64,000 bases of DNA from Streptomyces sp. TSRI0281 (GCF_001905125.1 NZ_LWLE01000038.1:213320-277319), one strand, 5' to 3'; counted from the first letter of the stretch, positions 7,841-16,115 are shown. A program made the numbers and translations. Notes: a model not told the origin generated them from the sequence alone.

Positions 7841-9115
7841 ATGGCACGGGAACGGCGGCGGATGGCCGTGGTGGGCGCCGGAGTGGCGGGACTGACCGCG
7901 GCGCACATCCTCCACAAGGCCCACGACGTGACGCTGTACGAGGCGGACGAACGCGTCGGCGGACACGCGCACACCCACGACCTGACCGGGTCGGACGGCC
8001 GCACGCACCGCGTCGACTCGGGCTTCATCGTCCACAACCGGCGTACCTACCCGTACCTGCTGCGCCTCTTCGACGAACTCGGCGTCCCCACACAGAAGTC
8101 CGAGATGAGCATGTCCGTACGGTGCGAGGGGTGCGGCCTGGCATACGCGGGCGCCTGCGGCCCCGCCGGGCTGTTCGCCCAGCCACGGGCCGCGCTGCGC
8201 GGCCGCTATCTGCGGATGCTCGCCGAGGTGCCGCGCTTCCACCGGGCGGCCCGTGCCCTCCTCGCGCGGCCGGACACCGCGGCCCCCGAGATGACGCTGG
8301 GCGAATTCACCGCACGCGCCCGCTTCTCGCCGTACTTCCACTCCCACTTCCTGACCCCGATGGTCTCCGCCGTCTGGTCCTGCGACCCGGTGACCGCACT
8401 GCGCTACCCGGCCCGCTACCTGTTCAGGTTCCTGGACCACCACGGGATGCTCACGGTCGGTGGCTCCCCGGTCTGGCGCACCGTCACCGGCGGCTCGCGT
8501 ACCTACGTCGACCGCGTCGCCAAGCGGCTCAACGCCGTGCACACCTCCACACCGGTGCGGTCCCTGCGCCGCCAATCCGACGGCGTGGAACTCCTCACCG
8601 AGGACGGCACCACCGAGACGTACGCCGCCGTCGTCATCGCCACCCACCCGGACCAGGCGCTGCGGCTGCTGGCCGACCCGACGGAGGAGGAGCGCCGTAC
8701 CCTCGGCGCGTTCCGCTACTCCCGCAACCCCACCCTGCTGCACACCGACACCACGCTCCTGCCCCGCAGCAGCGGCGCACGGGCCTCGTGGAACTACCTG
8801 ATGCCCTCCTGCACCGCCGACAGCGACCGGGTCACCGTCAGCTACGACATGAACCGGCTCCAGCGGCTGGATGCCCCCGACACCTTCGTCGTCACACTCA
8901 ACGGCGCCGACCGCGTCGATCCGGACCGGGTCCGGGCCCGCATGGTCTACGAACATCCCGTCTACACCCCGGAATCGGTGGCCGCCCAGGCCCGGCTTCC
9001 CGCACTGTCCGGACCCGTCACCGCCTACGCCGGGGCGTACCACGGCTGGGGGTTCCACGAGGACGGCTGCCGTTCGGGGGCCGAGGCGGCGGCGGCGCTG
9101 GGGGTGGCGTGGTGA
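7841..9115 (+). CDS. FAD/NAD(P)-binding oxidoreductase (amine-oxidase fold), Rv0449c-like
   Basis: 424-residue flavoprotein. It begins with a dinucleotide-binding Rossmann motif (VVGAGVAGLTAAHILHKAHDVTLYE) and has the substrate half and C-terminal FAD contacts (YAGAYHGWGFHEDGC) of the amine-oxidase/phytoene-desaturase fold. Such proteins sit beside DUF1365 and CFA-type methyltransferases in many bacteria and in the mycobacterial sigK locus, where lipid-chain modification is the proposed job. The start at 7841 is preceded by AGGAG 6 nt upstream; an earlier in-frame start would give a low-complexity extension. The 3' end overlaps the next gene by 4 nt (GTGA). The lipid substrate is inferred from neighbours. 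Confidence 0.88.
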   Translation: MARERRRMAVVGAGVAGLTAAHILHKAHDVTLYEADERVGGHAHTHDLTGSDGRTHRVDSGFIVHNRRTYPYLLRLFDELGVPTQKSEMSMSVRCEGCGLAYAGACGPAGLFAQPRAALRGRYLRMLAEVPRFHRAARALLARPDTAAPEMTLGEFTARARFSPYFHSHFLTPMVSAVWSCDPVTALRYPARYLFRFLDHHGMLTVGGSPVWRTVTGGSRTYVDRVAKRLNAVHTSTPVRSLRRQSDGVELLTEDGTTETYAAVVIATHPDQALRLLADPTEEERRTLGAFRYSRNPTLLHTDTTLLPRSSGARASWNYLMPSCTADSDRVTVSYDMNRLQRLDAPDTFVVTLNGADRVDPDRVRARMVYEHPVYTPESVAAQARLPALSGPVTAYAGAYHGWGFHEDGCRSGAEAAAALGVAW

Positions 9116-9834
9116 GCGCCCTCTACCCGTGCACGATCACCCATGTGCGGACCATCCCCGGCCGATACGCGTTCCGCCACCGCACCCATCTGTGGTTCAT
9201 CGACCCCGAACGGCCGCCCCGGCTGCCGCGCGTCCTGCGCCCGCTGGCCCGTTTCGACGCCCGCGACCACTTCGGCGGCACCGCGCCCACCATCCGCGCC
9301 GGGCTCGAACGCTTCCTGCGCGGCCACGGCCTGGACCTTGCCGATGGCACCGTCACGATGCTCACCCAGGCCCGCGTCCTGGGCCATGTGTTCAACCCGC
9401 TGACCGTCTACTGGTGCCGGCGCCGGGACGGGACCCCGCTCTGCGTCGTCGCCGAAGTGCACAACACCTACGGCGAACGGCACGGGTATCTGCTCCGCCC
9501 GGACGCGGCGGACCGGGCGGAGACCGCCAAGGAGTTCTACGTATCGCCGTTCTTCCCCGTCGACGGCAGCTATCGGATGCGGCTGCCGGAGCCCGGCCCC
9601 CGCCTCGGCCTGACCATCCGTCTGGAGCGCGACGGAGCCCGCCCGTTCACCGCGACCGTACGCGGCACCCGGCGCGAAGCCACCCCCGCCGAGCTGCTCC
9701 GGCTGTCCCTGCGTCACCCCTGGTCCACCGTTCTCGTCTCCGCCGCGATCCGGCTGCACGGCATCCGGCTGTATCTGCGCGGGCTGCCCGTGCGGCCCCG
9801 CCCCTCCCACCGCACACAGGAAGGCATGCAGTGA
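9112..9834 (+). CDS. DUF1365 family protein (Rv0448c-like)
   Basis: 240-residue member of DUF1365, a family found almost only between a flavin oxidoreductase and a cyclopropane/methyl fatty-acid synthase. Visible family blocks are HRTHLWFIDPERPP, DHFGGTA, LTQARVLGHVFNPLTVYWC and YVSPFFPVDGSYRMR. The enzymatic role is not established, and the tight conservation of neighbours points to modification of membrane acyl chains. It starts with GTG inside the stop of the upstream gene (GTGA) and ends overlapping the next start in the same way, so translation is coupled through the operon. Confidence 0.88.
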   Translation: MSALYPCTITHVRTIPGRYAFRHRTHLWFIDPERPPRLPRVLRPLARFDARDHFGGTAPTIRAGLERFLRGHGLDLADGTVTMLTQARVLGHVFNPLTVYWCRRRDGTPLCVVAEVHNTYGERHGYLLRPDAADRAETAKEFYVSPFFPVDGSYRMRLPEPGPRLGLTIRLERDGARPFTATVRGTRREATPAELLRLSLRHPWSTVLVSAAIRLHGIRLYLRGLPVRPRPSHRTQEGMQ

Positions 9835-11096
9835 ACGCGCCCACACCCGCGCTGTCCGCGCACCGCACCCCCGCTCCCGACCCGGAGCGCTGGCCCGACA
9901 TCGTCACGCCGCCCCGGACCTCCCGGGCACGGACCGCCCTCGCGGAACGGATCGTCCGGAGCGCGCTGGCCCGGCTGCCGCTCCGGGCCCGGCTCGCCGG
10001 CGGCGAGAGCCTGGGCCTGGGCGGCCCGCTCATGGACATCCGTGAACCGGAGCGGTTCTTCCGCAGGATCGGCGCGCACGGCCTCATCGGCTTCGGCGAG
10101 TCCTACATGGCGGGCGAGTGGGACTCGCCCGACCTGGTGGGCGTGCTGACCGTGCTCGCCGGACACGCGGCCGAACTGGTCCCCCGCCCCCTGCAACGGC
10201 TGCGCGGGCTGTGGGCGGCGCGCCGGCCCGCCGGGCACACCAACACGCCCGAGCACGCCCGCGACAACATCAGCCACCACTACGACCTGTCGAACGACCT
10301 CTTCTCCCTCTTCCTCGACGAGACCCTGACGTACTCCGCCGCGTACTTCCGCGGCTTTCCCGCCGAGCGTTCGGTGCTGCCCGCCGCCCAGCACCGCAAG
10401 ATCGACCGCCTGCTGGACCTGGCCGGCGTCGGCCCCGGCAGCACCCTGCTGGAGATCGGTACCGGCTGGGGCGAACTCGCCCTCAGGGCCGCCGGCCGCG
10501 GCGCCCGTGTCGTCACGGTCACGCTCTCCGCCGAGCAGCGCGAACTGGCCGAGGCCCGCATCCGTGAGGCCGGGTTCGAGGACCTGGTCGAGGTCCGGCT
10601 GTGCGACTACCGCGAGATCGCCGGGGAGTACGACGCGATCGTCAGCGTCGAGATGATCGAGGCGGTCGGCGAGGAGTACTGGCCGGTCTACTTCACCGCC
10701 CTGGAACGGCTCCTGGCCCCTGGCGGGCGTATCGCCCTCCAGGCCATCACCATGCCGGACGACCGGATGCGCGCCGGCCGCACCACGTACACCTGGATCC
10801 AGAAGTACATCTTCCCCGGCGGGCTGCTGCCCTCCGTTCAGGCCGTGGAACGGGTCACCGCCGACCACACCTGCCTGCGGATACGGCAGCGCACCCCCTT
10901 CGGCACGCACTACGCCGAGACCCTGCGCCTGTGGCGGGAACGGTTCACCGAACGGACCGACGAGATCGACGCCCTCGGCTTCGACGCGACCTTCCGCCGG
11001 ATGTGGACCTTCTACCTCGCCTATTCGGAGGCGGGCTTCCGCTCCGGCTATCTCAATGTGCAGCAACTGCTCCTGACCCGCGAGGAGACCGCGTGA
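9831..11096 (+). CDS. Cyclopropane-fatty-acid synthase-family SAM methyltransferase (UfaA1-like)
   Basis: 421 residues. A class I SAM-dependent methyltransferase of the CFA synthase family, which methylates the double bond of phospholipid acyl chains. The SAM-binding glycine loop is LLEIGTGWGELALRAA (about residues 205-220). The N-terminal CFA domain includes SYMAGEWDS, DNISHHYDLSNDLFSLFLD and TYSAAYF, and the catalytic C-terminal part includes IQKYIFPGGLLPS. In Mycobacterium the corresponding sigK-linked enzyme (Rv0447c, UfaA1) has been tied to 10-methyl fatty acid formation. GTG start coupled to the upstream stop. Whether the product is a cyclopropane, a 10-methyl or another modified chain cannot be decided here. 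Confidence 0.9.
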   Translation: MNAPTPALSAHRTPAPDPERWPDIVTPPRTSRARTALAERIVRSALARLPLRARLAGGESLGLGGPLMDIREPERFFRRIGAHGLIGFGESYMAGEWDSPDLVGVLTVLAGHAAELVPRPLQRLRGLWAARRPAGHTNTPEHARDNISHHYDLSNDLFSLFLDETLTYSAAYFRGFPAERSVLPAAQHRKIDRLLDLAGVGPGSTLLEIGTGWGELALRAAGRGARVVTVTLSAEQRELAEARIREAGFEDLVEVRLCDYREIAGEYDAIVSVEMIEAVGEEYWPVYFTALERLLAPGGRIALQAITMPDDRMRAGRTTYTWIQKYIFPGGLLPSVQAVERVTADHTCLRIRQRTPFGTHYAETLRLWRERFTERTDEIDALGFDATFRRMWTFYLAYSEAGFRSGYLNVQQLLLTREETA

Positions 11097-11224
11097 CCAC
11101 CTCCACCGGAACTCCAGGCAGGACCGCCCCGCGCGGCGCCGCCCGGCCGCACTCCTCGCCGCGGCCGGGGTGCCGGGCCCCGGTCCGGCAGATGTCCCGG
11201 GGCACGACGGAGCCGGAGCGGTGA
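11093..11224 (+). CDS. Possible 43-residue coupled small ORF or gene remnant
   Basis: A 43-codon frame that starts GTG inside the methyltransferase stop (GTGA) and stops at a TGA overlapping the GTG of the DUF1295 gene, so it fills the gap exactly with two 4-nt couplings. The sequence is Pro/Arg/Thr-rich and matches no family I know. As far as I recall, related Streptomyces loci can carry a second CFA-type methyltransferase at this place, so this could be the fused ends of a deleted gene or simply a spacer that preserves coupling. Confidence 0.35.
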   Translation: MTTSTGTPGRTAPRGAARPHSSPRPGCRAPVRQMSRGTTEPER

Positions 11225-12024
11225 GCGGGTTCCCCTGGGCGGCGTTCGCCGGTGGCCTCGCGGCCTCGGCGGGCGCCGCCCTCGCCGTCATGCTGGTCAC
11301 CTTCGTGATCGCGCTCGGGAAGGGCGTGCACCGCGTCGTGGACGTCGCGTGGGGGATCGCCTTCGCGGCGGTGGCGGTCGTCTCGTACGTCCTGTCGGCG
11401 GGCGGGGGCGACGACGGGCGGCGGCTGCTGGCGACGGTGCTCACCGTTGTCTGGGGCCTGCGGCTCGCCGCGCACATCGGCCGGCGCGGCCGGGGCCGGG
11501 GCGAGGACCCGCGCTACGGGGCGATGCTGGCCAAGGCCCCCGGCCATCGGGAGCTGTACGCCCTGCGGAAGGTCTACCTCCTCCAGGGCGCTCTGGTCTG
11601 GCTGATCTCGCTGCCGGTGCAGGCCGCGCAGTATCTGACGGGGCCGCCGACCTGGTGGACCTGGGCGGGGACGGCGCTGTGGGCAGTGGGTTTCGTCTTC
11701 GAGGCCGTCGGGGACCGGCAACTGGCCCGCTTCACCTCCGATCCCGCCAACCGGGGCCGGATCATGGACCGGGGACTCTGGTCGTGGACCCGGCACCCGA
11801 ACTACTTCGGTGACTTCTGCGTCTGGTGGGGGCTGTTCCTGCTGGTGTGCGAACAGCCCGCGGTGGCGGGGGCGACGCTCGTGGCTCCGGTGGTGATGAG
11901 CTTCCTGCTGATCAAGGGAAGCGGGAAGGCGCTGCTGGAGCGGCACATGGCGCAGCGGGCAGGTTACGCCGACTACACGGCCCGGACCAGCGGATTCTTC
12001 CCCCGGCCACCGCGTGGGAACTGA
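11221..12024 (+). CDS. DUF1295 integral membrane protein (steroid 5-alpha reductase/ICMT fold), Rv0446c-like
   Basis: 267 residues with about six to seven membrane helices. Family hallmarks: VVDVAWGIAFA, the DPRYGAML segment, the C-terminal reductase block RGLWSWTRHPNYFGDFCVWWGLFL, and the late tail LLERHMAQRAGYADYTARTSGFFP. DUF1295 proteins belong to the 3-oxo-5-alpha-steroid 4-dehydrogenase fold and probably reduce a double bond using NADPH, which would fit a final reduction step on a methylenated fatty acid. Starts with GTG at 11221, overlapping the stop of the small upstream frame. Last gene of the SigK-controlled operon. The reaction is inferred from family and context. Confidence 0.87.
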   Translation: MSGFPWAAFAGGLAASAGAALAVMLVTFVIALGKGVHRVVDVAWGIAFAAVAVVSYVLSAGGGDDGRRLLATVLTVVWGLRLAAHIGRRGRGRGEDPRYGAMLAKAPGHRELYALRKVYLLQGALVWLISLPVQAAQYLTGPPTWWTWAGTALWAVGFVFEAVGDRQLARFTSDPANRGRIMDRGLWSWTRHPNYFGDFCVWWGLFLLVCEQPAVAGATLVAPVVMSFLLIKGSGKALLERHMAQRAGYADYTARTSGFFPRPPRGN

Positions 12025-12181
12025 TCCTGGCGGCGGCGATGGCCGTGGCAAGGGCGATGGTGGCGGTGGCCCTGGCGGTCCGCGTGAGCGTGCGGAGATG
12101 TCGCGCCCCGGCCGACGTCACGCGTACCGGCATCACGCGCACCGGCGTCGCCGCCCCGTCGGGCGGTGACGCCGGTGCCGG

Positions 12182-12937
12182 TCAGGCGGGGAAGTCCATC
12201 AGGGCCACCGGGTTCGATGTGGGCCGCTCCGACCCGCCCGCCGGTTCGACGGTGATCCCCATGCCGGACGCCCCGTCGACCGGCCCGTCGAGCAGTACCG
12301 CCCCATCGGTCGCGGACGGGTTCATCAGGCCGGCGGAGCGCATCGTTCCGCTGTCGTTGAACCAGAGCTGGTACACCTTGCCGCCCGGCGGCCGGGCCAT
12401 GCCCGAGGCCAGGAACACCGCGCGGTCCCGGCTCCGCGAGACGACGACAGTGCCCCGGGCGCCCCCGGCCAGCTCGCCCGAACTGGTCCTCGCGTCCGGC
12501 GCGGAGAGCACCTGGGCCAGTTGCTCGCTCTGCCGCTGGGCGCGGTCGGCCTCGTGCCGGGCATCCTGCGCCACGTGGTTCTGCCACACCGCGATGCCGC
12601 CGAACGCGGCGGCGGCCGCGACGCAGGCGGCGAGTGCGTACGCCGACCAGCGGCCGGTGCGGCCGGGGCGCTCGTCGCGGGCGGAACCGCCGCGGGCGTG
12701 GGCGGGTGGCTCCTGTCGTACGGCCGTGATCTCCCGCAGGACACGGGCGCGCAGCTCATGGGGCGGCTGCACCGACACCGCGAGACCGAGCCGGGCGGCG
12801 GTGGCCGACAGCTCCCGTACCTCCTGGGCGCAGGCCTCGCAGTCGTCCAGATGGCGTTCGAACTCGTGGCGCTCGGAATCGGGCAGCGCGTGCAGGGCAT
12901 AGGCCCCGGTCAGCGTGTGCAGTTCGGCCGTGCTCAT
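12182..12937 (-). CDS. rskA: Anti-sigma factor RskA
   Basis: 251-residue membrane-bound anti-sigma-K factor. The N-terminal cytoplasmic zinc-type anti-sigma domain is recognisable (HTLTGAYALHALPDSERHEF, then HLDDCEACAQEV). One membrane helix follows (AYALAACVAAAAAFGGIAVW, about residues 99-118), then an extracytoplasmic RskA C-terminal domain rich in G/P turns (MARPPGGKVYQLWFND). In mycobacteria RskA holds SigK inactive until it is cut by intramembrane proteolysis. Here it follows sigK with an ATGA overlap, so the two are cotranscribed and made together. The gene points toward the lipid operon, unlike the codirectional arrangement in M. tuberculosis. Confidence 0.93.
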   Translation of the reverse strand: MSTAELHTLTGAYALHALPDSERHEFERHLDDCEACAQEVRELSATAARLGLAVSVQPPHELRARVLREITAVRQEPPAHARGGSARDERPGRTGRWSAYALAACVAAAAAFGGIAVWQNHVAQDARHEADRAQRQSEQLAQVLSAPDARTSSGELAGGARGTVVVSRSRDRAVFLASGMARPPGGKVYQLWFNDSGTMRSAGLMNPSATDGAVLLDGPVDGASGMGITVEPAGGSERPTSNPVALMDFPA

Positions 12938-13518
12938 GTGCTCACCCCCAGGCAGTCGCGCAGCCGGATCAGGCCGTCACGCAGTCGAGTCTTGATGGTG
13001 CCCAGAGGTACGGAGAGGAGCTCCGAGACCTCGCGATAGGTCAGGCCCCGGTAATAGGCCAGGGTCACCGACTGGCGCTGCAGTTCGGACAGGTTGCGCA
13101 GACAGCGCCGTACCTGTTCCCTCTCCAGCCGGGTCTCGACCTGTTCGGAGACCTCGTCGAACGCGGGCGTCCGCTCCAGCAGCGCGGCCCTGTGCTCCCT
13201 CGCAGCCGAGGCCTCCGCCGAGCGGACCCGGTCGACCGCCCGGTGGTGGGCGAGGGTCAGCACCCAGTTCACGGCCGATCCCCGGGACGCCTGGAAGCGG
13301 GGCGCGGTCCGCCACACCTCGACCCATACCTCCTGCGCGACCTCCTCGGACTGGGCGGGATCGCGGAGCACGCTGCGCACCACTCCGAGTACCGGCCCGC
13401 AGACGGCGTCGTACACGGAGGCGAAGGCGTCCTGGTCACCCCGGGCGACCAGGACCAGAAGCTCCTGGAGATCGGGCCCCGGCACGGGCACTCCGCTGAT
13501 CTGTACGGCTTCCTTCAC
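12934..13518 (-). CDS. sigK: ECF sigma factor SigK
   Basis: 194-residue extracytoplasmic-function sigma factor. Region 2 includes DAFASVYDAVCGPVLGVVRSVL and the -10-contacting AQEVWVEVWRTAPRF. Region 4 includes LSELQRQSVTLAYYRGLTYREVSELLSVPLGTIKTRLRDGLIRL, a helix-turn-helix that reads the -35. The start is GTG at 13518, with GGGAGGA about 7 nt before it; longer N-terminal extensions in frame are low complexity and overlap the promoter. Followed by rskA with a 4-nt overlap. A SigK-type promoter lies at 13556-13583, so the gene probably activates itself, as in mycobacteria. Targets by motif: this operon and the two divergent units at 7.7 kb. Confidence 0.93.
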   Translation of the reverse strand: MKEAVQISGVPVPGPDLQELLVLVARGDQDAFASVYDAVCGPVLGVVRSVLRDPAQSEEVAQEVWVEVWRTAPRFQASRGSAVNWVLTLAHHRAVDRVRSAEASAAREHRAALLERTPAFDEVSEQVETRLEREQVRRCLRNLSELQRQSVTLAYYRGLTYREVSELLSVPLGTIKTRLRDGLIRLRDCLGVST

Positions 13519-13555
13519 GCGGGTCCTCCCAGGACGCTCATCGGTTCCAGGAGTG

Positions 13556-13583
13556 ATTCGGAGCCGATGGCGGCGCGGATTGG
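13556..13583 (-). promoter_or_regulatory. SigK-type autoregulatory promoter upstream of sigK
   Basis: On the minus strand: CCAATCC (13583-13577), exactly 15 nt, CCGAAT (13561-13556). It is identical in both boxes and spacing to the promoter at 7691-7718. It lies 38 nt from the sigK GTG, giving a leader of roughly 30 nt. Confidence 0.75.
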
Positions 13584-13695
13584 TCAGCTCGCGCGATCCT
13601 TCCACGCCGCCCGGATCGCCCCGGGGCCGCCCCGGGATCGTGCGGGAGTCGCACCGCCGGGACTGAGCCGGGACCGCACCGCCGGGCGTCGGCCG

Positions 13696-14184
13696 TCAGC
13701 TCACCGCCGTGTCCCCGACCCGGCCGGGAACGCCGTCGCCGGGCCGGGGCGCCGCCACATCGGCGCTCTTCGCCTTCCGCACCGCGCGGAGGGTGAGGAA
13801 GATCAGCAGTCCGAACGGCGACAGCAGGATCGTCAGCACCAGCAGCGGGCCCATCACCAGGGGCGACACCCCGAGCTTCCGCGCTTCGAGGAACATCCAC
13901 TGACCCAGCAGCAGATCCCAGGCGATCACCTGCGCCCAGAGCGCTCCCGCCCCGTTCGCTAGGGCCGCCAGGTCACGGAACGCATCGATGTCGGGGTTGC
14001 TCACCGCCGTCCAGAGCTCGGGGAAGACCGGCACGGCCAGCACGAGATAGACCGCCAGCACCGGCAGGACGGTCAGCGGTGAGGCGACGATCCGCGCGGT
14101 GGTGGCCCAGTTGGGCGCGAAGATCATGAGCAGCCAGAAGGGGGCCGTCAGATAGAACGTGATCTCGAAGAGTGCACCGGTCAT
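13696..14184 (-). CDS. ABA4-like (DUF4281) membrane protein
   Basis: 162-residue membrane protein with four predicted helices (LFEITFYLTAPFWLLMIFAP, IVASPLTVLPVLAVYLVLAV, WAQVIAWDLLLGQWMFLEAR, VMGPLLVLTILLSPFGLLIFL). It matches the ABA4-like family, named after a plant protein needed for neoxanthin synthesis; the bacterial role is unknown. The conserved WDLLLGQWMF and LLSPFGLL stretches are present. Its start overlaps the stop of the upstream membrane protein gene (ATGA), so the two form an operon divergent from a MerR regulator. Confidence 0.8.
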   Translation of the reverse strand: MTGALFEITFYLTAPFWLLMIFAPNWATTARIVASPLTVLPVLAVYLVLAVPVFPELWTAVSNPDIDAFRDLAALANGAGALWAQVIAWDLLLGQWMFLEARKLGVSPLVMGPLLVLTILLSPFGLLIFLTLRAVRKAKSADVAAPRPGDGVPGRVGDTAVS

Positions 14185-15143
14185 GCCACGAGCTCCTTGT
14201 CGTAGGAATCGGAGTTCCGCCGTGCGGGTGCCGACCGCAGCGCCGCCCAGGCGCCGATCGCGGTGGCGGCCAGGATCATGCCCGCGGCCGCGAGGGTCGA
14301 CCCGTCCGGGTGGATCAGCGGCTGACCGCGGAGCGCCTGCCAGGTGACCAGGGCCACGACCGCCGCGTACGTGCCGGAGGCGACGACCACCAGCCGGAAG
14401 CGCACACGCGGGTCGCGCAGCCGGGCGACCCGGGGCGCGAGCAGGAGCAGGAGGAGCAGGAAGAGCGGGATCAGCTGGAGCGCGTGCATCCCGACGAAGT
14501 GCGGAATGCGCAGGTCGCCTCCGGTCGTCGACCAGCCGGTGATCGGCATGGAGGGTCCGCCGTCCGGTACGCCGACGGTGTGCGCGCCCACCACGTCGGC
14601 GGTGTCCAGGTCACCGGCCGCGCGCTGTCCCGCGCTCGGCTGCGACATCAGGAAGCCGAACCCCGCGCCCACCAGGGCGAGCAGCACTCCCGAGCGGATC
14701 GCCCAGGCGGAGGCGCGATCGGCGATGCGGGCGCGGAGCAGCAGTACGGCGATCACCAGCGTGGCCGCCCAGAGGGTGATGACGGTGTAGGCCATCACGT
14801 CGTACAGCCTCGTATCGAACGGCGTCTCGTGATTGAAGTGGCTGCGCTTCCCGCGGATGACCTGCCCGGTGATGATGGCCATCTCGCCCAGGCTGGCCAG
14901 TACGACCAGGTTGCCGGCCCACCGTCCTATGCGACGGCCGTGCGTGAGCAGCGTCAGCATCCAGGCGAGCGCCATGCAGTACGGCACGAACGAGACGGCG
15001 AACTTGAACGGCTTGGCCCAGATCGGCGCGCCCGCCAGCATCCGGTCGTCGGCCACGAGACCCACCGCGGAGACAACCGCCATCACGGCCATCGCGGCGG
15101 AGAACAGGACCAGCGGTCGGTGCCATAAACGCCACGTCGACAT
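14181..15143 (-). CDS. Conserved polytopic membrane protein of unknown function
   Basis: 320 residues with about eight membrane helices, some rich in Leu (LIPLFLLLLLLLAPRVA). I do not recognise a named family with certainty. Features include AGAPIWAKPFKFAVSFV, FDTRLYDVMAYT and a His-containing loop (PHFVGMHALQLIPLF). It is cotranscribed with the ABA4-like gene by an ATGA overlap. The start at 15143 (MSTWRLWHRPLV) has a G-rich Shine-Dalgarno sequence just upstream; the TTG at 15164 is a weaker option. The divergent MerR-family gene and the AT-rich palindromes between them suggest control by that regulator. Confidence 0.75.
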   Translation of the reverse strand: MSTWRLWHRPLVLFSAAMAVMAVVSAVGLVADDRMLAGAPIWAKPFKFAVSFVPYCMALAWMLTLLTHGRRIGRWAGNLVVLASLGEMAIITGQVIRGKRSHFNHETPFDTRLYDVMAYTVITLWAATLVIAVLLLRARIADRASAWAIRSGVLLALVGAGFGFLMSQPSAGQRAAGDLDTADVVGAHTVGVPDGGPSMPITGWSTTGGDLRIPHFVGMHALQLIPLFLLLLLLLAPRVARLRDPRVRFRLVVVASGTYAAVVALVTWQALRGQPLIHPDGSTLAAAGMILAATAIGAWAALRSAPARRNSDSYDKELVA

Positions 15144-15171
15144 AGGTAACCCCCAGGAGAGCAACGATTAT

Positions 15172-15216
15172 GGATAGTGGGACTCCCCGCTATCCGATAG
15201 AGGGACTATCTATGAT
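15172..15216. promoter_or_regulatory. AT-rich palindromes between the membrane-protein operon and merR
   Basis: Two inverted repeats sit in the divergent gap: GGATAG (15172-15177) with CTATCC (15190-15195), 12 nt apart, and directly after it GATAG-AGGGA-CTATC (15196-15210). A TATGAT box follows at 15211-15216 in the direction of merR. The local base composition is far more AT-rich than its surroundings. Probable MerR operator and overlapping promoters. Confidence 0.6.
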
Positions 15217-15255
15217 GAGGGCGGGATTTGGCAAGTACGAAAGGGCGGACACGCG

Positions 15256-16092
15256 GTGCGCATCGGTGAGTTGAGTCGCAGGTCCGGGGTCCCGGTGCCG
15301 ACGATCAAGTACTACGTACGCGAGGGGCTGCTGCCCGCCGGGCAGCTGACCAGCCCGAACCAGGCGAGTTACGACGCCGGGCACGAGCGCAGGCTGCGGC
15401 TGATCCGGGCGCTGCTGGACGTCGGGGGACTCTCGCTGTCCGCCATCGGTGATGTGCTGGAGGCTGTCGACGACCCCGAGCAGCCGGTGCACAAGGTGCT
15501 GGGCGCGGCGGCGGAGGGCGTCACCCCGACGGACGGCGAGGAGGCGGGGCCCGAGCTGGAGGACGCCCGCGACGAGGTCGCCGAGCTGCTGGAGCGGCGG
15601 GGCTGGCACGTGGAGGAGGAGAGCACGGCCGGGGAGTCGCTGGCCGGGGTGCTGGTCGCGCTGCGGCGGGCCGGGCACGGCGGATTCACCGAGCTGCTGG
15701 ACGTGTACGCGGACGCCGCCGAGCCGGTCGCCCGCGCCGACCTCGACTATGTGGCGCGGCGCGTGGCGCGCGAGGACCTGGTGGAGAGCGTGGTCGTGGG
15801 CACCGTGCTCGGTGAGGCGATGTTCGGGGCGCTGCGGCGGCTGGCCCATGTCGACGCGTCCGCCCGCCTCTACGAGGAGACGGGGACGGCGGAGGGCGGG
15901 GAGGGCCCGGCGGGCGCCGGCGCTGACGGTGCGGCGGAGGGACCGGCGGAGGATGCGGACGGGGTGGGCGTTGCCGACGAAGCGACGCCGGGCGCTCTCG
16001 ACGTAGCGCCGGAGTCTTCTGACGCGGTGCCGGACGGTGCGGGGGAGAAGCGGAACGGCGTGCGCGGGCGGGACGCGGCGGCGCGGAGGTGA
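15256..16092 (+). CDS. MerR-family transcriptional regulator
   Basis: 278 residues. The N-terminal winged helix-turn-helix is typical of MerR (MRIGELSRRSGVPVPTIKYYVREGLL), followed by the linker helix and a C-terminal helical region with DYVARRVAREDLVESVVVGTVLGEAMFGALRRLAH. The last 70 residues are a low-complexity Gly/Ala/Glu/Asp tail, probably disordered. GTG start at 15256 with GAAAGG upstream. It is divergent from the two-gene membrane-protein operon, and inverted repeats in the gap are the likely binding site. The inducing signal is unknown; no metal-binding Cys cluster is seen. Confidence 0.85.
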   Translation: MRIGELSRRSGVPVPTIKYYVREGLLPAGQLTSPNQASYDAGHERRLRLIRALLDVGGLSLSAIGDVLEAVDDPEQPVHKVLGAAAEGVTPTDGEEAGPELEDARDEVAELLERRGWHVEEESTAGESLAGVLVALRRAGHGGFTELLDVYADAAEPVARADLDYVARRVAREDLVESVVVGTVLGEAMFGALRRLAHVDASARLYEETGTAEGGEGPAGAGADGAAEGPAEDADGVGVADEATPGALDVAPESSDAVPDGAGEKRNGVRGRDAAARR

Positions 16093-16115
16093 GCACGCGC
16101 GCCTGACACGCGAAG

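Noticed and set aside
5340..13605. Whole 5.3-13.6 kb block as a secondary-metabolite cluster
   Set aside because: Contents match the sigK stress locus of other actinobacteria; no PKS, NRPS or terpene synthase gene is present.
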